A stretch of DNA of 64,000 nucleotides from the NCBI GenBank assembly GCA_028284005.1, contig JANQSO010000012.1:54177-118176 (forward strand), given 5' to 3'. Below the pieces are notes generated by a model. The model was given only the letters and a program-made list of their open reading frames with translations. It was not told the origin of the DNA and did no database searches. The stretch is from Flavobacteriaceae bacterium (GTDB taxonomy: Bacteria; Bacteroidota; Bacteroidia; Flavobacteriales; Flavobacteriaceae). This document shows positions 58,923 to 64,000 of this stretch, piece by piece (positions within the stretch are counted from its first letter, which is position 1; each line of letters begins with the position of its first letter). The position numbers and the translations under genes are program-made.

Positions 58923-60335
58923 ATGAAAAAATTATTACTTTTTTTACTAGCAACAACAGCAACTGTATTTTCTTTTGCCCAAACTCCTTGTGTTGGAGGA
59001 TTTGCCGGTGGTTTTCCATGTAGTGGATATGACCTTTTATCAAGAATAACACCCGCTCAAATGGGTGCCAGTGGAGGAAATGACTCCTGGGGATGGACCG
59101 ATCCTCAAGACGGAACCGAATATGCAATCATATGCCTTAATAACGGGACCGCATTTATTGACATTTCGGACCCCATTAACCCGGTTTATCTGGGGAAACT
59201 GCCTACTCATACCGGTAGTAGTAGCTGGAGAGATGTAAAAGTATATAGTGATCATGCATTTATTGTAAGTGATGTAAATGGAAATCACGGGATGCAGGTT
59301 TTTGATCTAACCAGATTGCGCTCTGTTGCCAGTCCTCCTGAAACATTTACTGAAGATGCTCATTACAATGGTTTTGGAAGCTCTCACAATATTGTTATTA
59401 ATGAGGATTTTGGATATGCTTATAGTGTTGGTGACAATACTTTTTCCGGAGGAGCTCATTTTGTAGATATTTCAGACCCTGTGAATCCGGTTGCTGCCGG
59501 AGGGTATGCTGCAGACGGTTATACACATGATGCGCAAATAGTAACCTATAACGGCCCTGATACAGACTATACAGGCCGTGAAATATTTTTTGGGTGTAAT
59601 GAAAATGAAGTTGTAATTGTAGATATAACAGACAAAGCAAATCCGCAAAATATTTCTTCGATAAACTATTCAAACGTAGATTATACACACCAGGGGTGGC
59701 TAACAGAAGATCAACGTTATTTTATCGTTGGAGATGAAGGGGACGAATTTACTTTTGGATTCAATACCCGAACTCTTATTTTTGATTTTAACGACCTGGA
59801 CAATCCACAGGTCTCTTTTGAATATACAGGCCCAACTTCGGCAGTTGACCATAATGGTTATGTTGTAGGAGACAAGTACTACCTTGCTAATTATGCCGCC
59901 AGTTTAAGAGTTATTGATATTAGTGATATCGCTAATCAAAATATTTCCGAAGTAGGATATTTTGACACATATCTAAGTAACAATAATGCTAATTATGCCG
60001 GAGCCTGGAACGTATATCCGTTTTTTGCAAGTGGAAACATAGTTATAAGCGGGACCGAAGGCTTTACTTTAGTAAGACCTTCTACACTATCAACAGATGA
60101 TTTTGCTGAAAATGACTTTGCAATGTCTCCTAATCCTGCTAAAAACTCTGTTACTATTTCATCCAAAACAAACCCAATTTCACAAATTGAGGTATATAGT
60201 CTGGTAGGACAGCGTATATTAAATTTAAATTATGCAGACAGTGTTTCGGAAAGTATTGATATTTCAAGCCTGACTGCCGGAATGTATTTGGTGAAAATAA
60301 ATAATAATACCACAAAAAGATTAATAGTGAATTAA
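58923..60335 (+). CDS. Choice-of-anchor B family T9SS protein 4
   Basis: A 470-residue secreted paralogue. ATG 58923 gives a clean signal peptide (MKKLLLFLLATTATVFSFAQ); the longer frame from 58896 spoils it. It has TPCVGGFAGGFPCSGY, the LVIVD-type propeller (AHYNGFGSSHN, GGAHF, YTHDAQI, YTHQGW, DHNGYVVG) and a type A T9SS sorting domain ending TTKRLIVN. The sorting domain is nearly that of gene 5 and distinct from genes 1-3, so genes 4 and 5 are a recent pair. Function unknown. Confidence 0.88.
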   Translation: MKKLLLFLLATTATVFSFAQTPCVGGFAGGFPCSGYDLLSRITPAQMGASGGNDSWGWTDPQDGTEYAIICLNNGTAFIDISDPINPVYLGKLPTHTGSSSWRDVKVYSDHAFIVSDVNGNHGMQVFDLTRLRSVASPPETFTEDAHYNGFGSSHNIVINEDFGYAYSVGDNTFSGGAHFVDISDPVNPVAAGGYAADGYTHDAQIVTYNGPDTDYTGREIFFGCNENEVVIVDITDKANPQNISSINYSNVDYTHQGWLTEDQRYFIVGDEGDEFTFGFNTRTLIFDFNDLDNPQVSFEYTGPTSAVDHNGYVVGDKYYLANYAASLRVIDISDIANQNISEVGYFDTYLSNNNANYAGAWNVYPFFASGNIVISGTEGFTLVRPSTLSTDDFAENDFAMSPNPAKNSVTISSKTNPISQIEVYSLVGQRILNLNYADSVSESIDISSLTAGMYLVKINNNTTKRLIVN

Positions 60336-60353
60336 CCTTTTTTTGAATTTACT

Positions 60354-60410
60354 TACTTGTAAAGAACATAATACTAATATGTAACCTTATGCGTTAATGG
60401 TAGTATTATG
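60354..60410 (+). promoter_or_regulatory. Conserved leader with inverted repeat, gene 5
   Basis: ACTTGTAAAGAACA is followed by a perfect 10-bp inverted repeat, CATAATACTA (60367-60376) and TAGTATTATG (60401-60410), then TTTCTTTAT. It resembles the leaders of genes 1 and 4. Because gene 4 ends at 60335 it could also act as that gene's terminator. Confidence 0.55.
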
Positions 60411-60435
60411 TTTCTTTATATTTGTAGCCAAAGAA

Positions 60436-61848
60436 ATGAAAAAACTAGTGCCCCTTATACTAGCAGTAACGATACCCGTAATTGCACCTTCACAAATAGA
60501 CTGTGTTGGGGGTTTTGCCAATTTGTATCCCTGCAGTGGATATAATTTGCAATCTTCACTTTCTTTGGCAACGCTAGGAGCCAGTTCCGGAAATGATTCC
60601 TGGGGATGGACCGATCCCCAAAATGGAGACGAATATGCTCTTATAGGTCTAAATAATGGAACCGCATTTATTAATATAACAGACCCCGTTAATCCTGTGT
60701 ATCTGGGAAAACTTCCAACGCATACCGTTAATAGTAGCTGGAGAGATGTTAAAGTTTATAATAACCATGCATTTATAGTTAGCGAAGCTATTGGTCATGG
60801 AATGCAGGTTTTTGATCTAACAAAATTACGCTCTGTAACAAATGCTCCGGAAACCTTTACTGCAGATGCTCATTACAATGGTTTTGGTAGCGCACACAAT
60901 ATTGTAATTAATGAAGAAAGTGGCTATGCTTATGGTGTGGGTACTTCAACTTTTAACGGCGGGCCCCATTTTATAAATATTCAAAACCCAACCAGCCCAA
61001 TTGCTGCAGGAGGATATGCTGCAGGAGGGTATAGTCATGATGCACAAGTAATTACTTATAGTGGTCCCGATACTGATTATACAGGACGTGAAATTCTAAT
61101 AGGCAGTAATGAAATTGAAATAGTTATAGCGGATATTACCGACAAGGCAAACCCACAAAATATATCTACCATTAACTACACAAATGTAGGGTATACGCAC
61201 CAGGGGTGGTTTACTGAAGACCAACGTTATTTTATAGTAGGTGATGAGCGTGATGAAATAAACATTGGCGGAGCTACCAGAACCATCATTTTCGATTTTA
61301 ATGACCTGGACAACCCACAATTTCACTTTGATTTCTTTGGTTCCACAAGTGCTATTGACCATAATGGATATGTGAAAGGGAATAAGTACTATATGGCAAA
61401 TTACCGGGCAGGATTTCGTGTTTTTGATATAAGCGATATCACTAACCGGAACATGTCTGAAATAGGATATTTTGATACCTTTACGTCGAGTAATAGTGCA
61501 AATTTTGGTGGAGCATGGAATGTGTATCCGTTCTTTGCAAGTGGAAATATTGTAATAAGTGATTTAAATGGAGGTTTCTTTTTAGTTAGAGATCCAAATT
61601 TGGCCGTTAACGACCTAACAGCTTCAGGTTTTGTTATGTCTCCAAATCCGGCAAAAAGCAATGTAGTGATCACTTCCAAAGAAGAACCCATCTCTCAAAT
61701 TAAAATATATACTCTGCTGGGGCAACATGTTTTTGGTGCTAATTATTCCGGAAGCATTTCCGAAAATATTGACATTTCTAGCTTTACAACGGGAATGTAC
61801 CTTATAAAAATAAATAATAATACCGTTAAAAGATTAATGGTGAATTAA
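60436..61848 (+). CDS. Choice-of-anchor B family T9SS protein 5
   Basis: A 470-residue secreted paralogue. ATG 60436 gives the signal peptide MKKLVPLILAVTIPVIA; the frame from 60397 begins inside an inverted repeat. It has IDCVGGFANLYPCSGY, the LVIVD-type propeller with GHGMQVFDL, AHYNGFGSAHN, GGPHF, YSHDAQV, YTHQGW and DHNGYVKG, then a type A T9SS sorting domain ending TVKRLMVN. The next gene starts 10 bases after its stop, so the propeller lipoprotein is likely cotranscribed with it. Confidence 0.88.
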   Translation: MKKLVPLILAVTIPVIAPSQIDCVGGFANLYPCSGYNLQSSLSLATLGASSGNDSWGWTDPQNGDEYALIGLNNGTAFINITDPVNPVYLGKLPTHTVNSSWRDVKVYNNHAFIVSEAIGHGMQVFDLTKLRSVTNAPETFTADAHYNGFGSAHNIVINEESGYAYGVGTSTFNGGPHFINIQNPTSPIAAGGYAAGGYSHDAQVITYSGPDTDYTGREILIGSNEIEIVIADITDKANPQNISTINYTNVGYTHQGWFTEDQRYFIVGDERDEINIGGATRTIIFDFNDLDNPQFHFDFFGSTSAIDHNGYVKGNKYYMANYRAGFRVFDISDITNRNMSEIGYFDTFTSSNSANFGGAWNVYPFFASGNIVISDLNGGFFLVRDPNLAVNDLTASGFVMSPNPAKSNVVITSKEEPISQIKIYTLLGQHVFGANYSGSISENIDISSFTTGMYLIKINNNTVKRLMVN

Positions 61849-61858
61849 CCCTATAAAG

Positions 61859-63217
61859 ATGCTATTAAAAAAGACACAAATTATTAAAGTTATTGGACTG
61901 TCACTTATTGCAGGAATTTTTACTTCCTGTAATAAAGATGATAATGGTGGTAGTCCCATAATAAATGATCTGGCCGGTGAGATAGAATACATTAAAACCT
62001 TTGGAGGAAGCGATGAAGATGATGCTGCTTCCATAGTAGAGAATGCAGACGGGTCTTATACCATTTTTGGCTCTACGAGAAGTATTGACGGCGACATCAC
62101 AGATAAAACATCAAACGATCTGGATTATTGGCTGTTGAAAGTTAGTGAGACCGGTGAGAAGATATGGAGCAAGACATATGGAGGAAGTGATGATGAAAAA
62201 GGGGCAAAAATAACTAAAACCAGTGATGGGGGTTATCTGCTGAGTGGATACAGCTCAAGTAGTGATGGCGATGTGTCCGGCAATGAAGGTTTCCATGACT
62301 ATTGGTTACTTAAAGTTAACAGTGAAGGAGCTGTACAATGGGATCGTAATTATGGATTCTCTGGTAGCGATCAGGCATTTGATGCGTTTCAAACAAAAGA
62401 TGGCGGTTATTTTCTTACAGGGTTCCTTGACGTAACTGCAAGTGGCGGCCTTGGAAATGACGATGGTAAAAGCCGTACCTTGCACGGTGTTGGTGAATAC
62501 TGGGCCATTAAGTTGGATTCCGGAGGAAATAGAGAATGGAGACGCTTTTTTGGAGGAACTAACAACGACAGAAGCTATGATGCCCTGGAAACAGCAGACG
62601 GAGGTTTCTTAATGGTCGGTGCTTCAGAAAGTATAGACTTTGACATTACAGATAGTAAAGGAAGTTACGACTTCTGGGCCGTTCGCCTAAATGGTAACGG
62701 AGATAAATTATGGACCAAATCTTTTGGCGGTACTGAAATTGATATAGGATATGCAGTTACTATAACTAAAGATGGTAATTATATGCTCGTTGGCGATACT
62801 CGTAGCGCAGACGGAGATATTACATCTGCTTTAGGAAATGCAGATGCCTGGGTCGTGAAATTTGATGATTCCGGAAATATTATCTGGCAAAGAACCTACG
62901 GTGGAGATCAATTTGAATCTGCCAGAAGTGTTAAGCCTCTCGCTAATGGAAATTATCTAATATCCGGATCAACTCGAAGTGGAAACGGAGATCTTACAGC
63001 AAACTATGGCGAAAATGATGCCTGGGTTTATATCATTGACGGACAGGGGAATCTTGAATTTCAAGTCAATAGCGGTGGTTCAAGCCTGGATTTTGCTAAT
63101 GATGCTATTGAGACAAACGACAATAAAGTAGTTGTAGTAGGAAATACGGAAAGTGATGATGTAGATATCACTCAAAATAAAGGAATTAAAGACTTTTTAA
63201 TAATTAAAATCAAATAA
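61859..63217 (+). CDS. Lipoprotein with seven-repeat beta-propeller
   Basis: A 452-residue lipoprotein with a signal peptide ending FTSC (Cys24). The rest is seven repeats of 53-67 residues. Each has the frame W-x-K-x-[FY]-G-G-x-x-x-D, then D-G-[GN]-Y-x-x-x-G, then S-x-D-G-D-[IV] and a [DY]-[FY]-W-x-x-K ending. Repeats start near residues 42, 102, 159, 225, 283, 341 and 399. Seven units match a seven-bladed propeller. The Asp-rich SxDGD loops could bind calcium. It is probably outer-membrane anchored and cotranscribed with choice-of-anchor B gene 5 and the MbnP-like gene. Function unknown. Confidence 0.82.
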   Translation: MLLKKTQIIKVIGLSLIAGIFTSCNKDDNGGSPIINDLAGEIEYIKTFGGSDEDDAASIVENADGSYTIFGSTRSIDGDITDKTSNDLDYWLLKVSETGEKIWSKTYGGSDDEKGAKITKTSDGGYLLSGYSSSSDGDVSGNEGFHDYWLLKVNSEGAVQWDRNYGFSGSDQAFDAFQTKDGGYFLTGFLDVTASGGLGNDDGKSRTLHGVGEYWAIKLDSGGNREWRRFFGGTNNDRSYDALETADGGFLMVGASESIDFDITDSKGSYDFWAVRLNGNGDKLWTKSFGGTEIDIGYAVTITKDGNYMLVGDTRSADGDITSALGNADAWVVKFDDSGNIIWQRTYGGDQFESARSVKPLANGNYLISGSTRSGNGDLTANYGENDAWVYIIDGQGNLEFQVNSGGSSLDFANDAIETNDNKVVVVGNTESDDVDITQNKGIKDFLIIKIK

Positions 63218-63239
63218 TAAACACTAGAAATTTAAAAAA

Positions 63240-64000
63240 ATGAGAAAATTTGCCCTATTAGCCTTAGTAGCATTGATAGCACTTAGTTGTAATAATGATG
63301 ATGACAATAGTACTACCCCTGTAAATGTTGATTTTTTATTTACGCACAATTTTGATGGTAGTCCTATTGAAAACTCAGATTTTGATCAAATTCAATACAC
63401 AAATGAGAATGGAGAACAACTAAGTTTATCAAAACTTGTATACTTGATCTCGGACATTACATTTACTAATTCATCCGGAGATGTATTTGATGCAGGTGAC
63501 TATAATCTTATCAATGTTAGAGAGGAGACCAATTTAACTTTTACACCAAACATCCAGATTCCTCCCGGAAACTATACGGTTTCATTTACATTTGGATTCG
63601 ATGATGAAGATAATATAGACGGTGCATATGCCGATCTAAACTCTGCAGACGGTGGTTGGAATGTACCTGCAATGCTTGGTGGCGGATACCACTATATGAG
63701 AATGGAAGGTAAATTCATTGACAATACCTCAACAGAAACCGGATATGCCTATCATACCATTAGAGCAGCAGATATGAGTACTACTCCTGTAACAAATCAA
63801 GACACTTCTTTTGTTGTGACCCTGGGAACCGTAACCGTTTCCAATGATACTCAGGTTGAAGTAAAGATGGATGTGGCAGAATGGTACAAAAACCCTAATC
63901 TTTGGGATCTAAATGTTTTACATACCGTATTAATGCCTAATTTTAATGCACAGATCATGATGTTTGAAAATGGCTCCTCTGTCTTTAGTTTAGGTGCTGT
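63240..64000 (+). CDS. MbnP-like lipoprotein, 3' end beyond window
   Basis: The visible 253 codons encode a lipoprotein with lipobox ALSC (Cys17) and an Asp-rich linker. A domain of the MbnP type follows: LSKLVYLISDITFTNSSGD, IPPGNYTVSFTFGFD and GGYHYMRMEGKFI. MbnP is a copper-binding periplasmic protein that works with the di-haem enzyme MbnH, which oxidises one of its tryptophans to kynurenine; Trp140 (DGGWNVPAM) is a candidate here. The gene starts 22 bases after the propeller lipoprotein. In relatives a MauG/MbnH-type peroxidase often follows, but that region is outside the window. Confidence 0.75.
   Translation, partial: MRKFALLALVALIALSCNNDDDNSTTPVNVDFLFTHNFDGSPIENSDFDQIQYTNENGEQLSLSKLVYLISDITFTNSSGDVFDAGDYNLINVREETNLTFTPNIQIPPGNYTVSFTFGFDDEDNIDGAYADLNSADGGWNVPAMLGGGYHYMRMEGKFIDNTSTETGYAYHTIRAADMSTTPVTNQDTSFVVTLGTVTVSNDTQVEVKMDVAEWYKNPNLWDLNVLHTVLMPNFNAQIMMFENGSSVFSLGA

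Noticed and set aside
53717..61848. The repeated paralogues as a CRISPR array or mobile element
   Set aside because: The repeats are whole protein-coding genes with diverged sequence and no transposase, target duplication or short direct repeats.

Overview
The window looks like chromosomal DNA of a free-living, probably marine, member of the Flavobacteriaceae (Bacteroidota). The evidence is AT-rich DNA, many secreted proteins with type IX secretion (T9SS) C-terminal sorting domains, repeated matches to the Bacteroidota promoter -7 box TAnnTTTG, few Shine-Dalgarno sites, and typical flavobacterial gene orders (truncated glgA/DUF4270/glmS, panC-panD-flippase, sdhC-sdhA-sdhB, glyS/comF). I see no insertion sequence, prophage, CRISPR array, rRNA or tRNA. 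I cannot name the genus.

Layout. 1-2.5 kb: a TonB-dependent receptor and the first codons of a secreted partner. 2.6-4.5 kb: atpD-atpC, with a degenerate short repeat between them. 4.6-9.0 kb: an operon of a GT5-only glycogen-synthase-like protein, a DUF4270 lipoprotein and glmS. 9.1-14.0 kb: panC, panD, a flippase-like membrane protein, an esterase-fold protein without its serine nucleophile, and radA. 14.0-20.8 kb: aldo/keto reductase, OmpA-family lipoprotein, a DUF2255-like protein, exonuclease III and a very large outer-membrane barrel. 20.8-29.0 kb: three tandem paralogous T9SS cargo proteins and a small lipoprotein. 29.0-35.2 kb: glyS, a coiled-coil membrane protein, comF, an Ig-like lipoprotein, omega-amidase and an ankyrin protein. 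35.3-41.1 kb: katG, a methionine-type aminotransferase and a hybrid histidine kinase. 41.1-53.3 kb: sdhCAB, a sortilin-type propeller protein, a Crp-like regulator, aminopeptidase P, brnQ, an alpha/beta hydrolase, two tiny zinc-ribbon paralogues and thiL. 53.7-64.0 kb: five tandem choice-of-anchor B proteins (T9SS cargo), a seven-repeat propeller lipoprotein and an MbnP-like lipoprotein cut by the window end.

The left four fifths is mostly core metabolism and envelope housekeeping. The most accessory-looking and least understood part is the right end. There, five paralogues share seven invariant histidines and a two-cysteine N-terminus. They sit directly upstream of a propeller lipoprotein and a relative of the copper-binding protein MbnP. 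Several carry related upstream sequences, including inverted repeats. I infer that this is a surface-exposed module, possibly for metal or haem chemistry, but nothing in the window proves it.

Start codons were moved inward where the longest open frame began with TTG and an in-frame ATG or GTG better matched a signal peptide, family start or promoter (DUF4270 protein, aldo/keto reductase, aminotransferase, aminopeptidase P, brnQ, the Ig-like lipoprotein). For the esterase-fold protein and choice-of-anchor B genes 4 and 5, a downstream ATG was chosen over a longer ATG-initiated frame. All functional calls come from reading the translated sequence by eye, without database searches.
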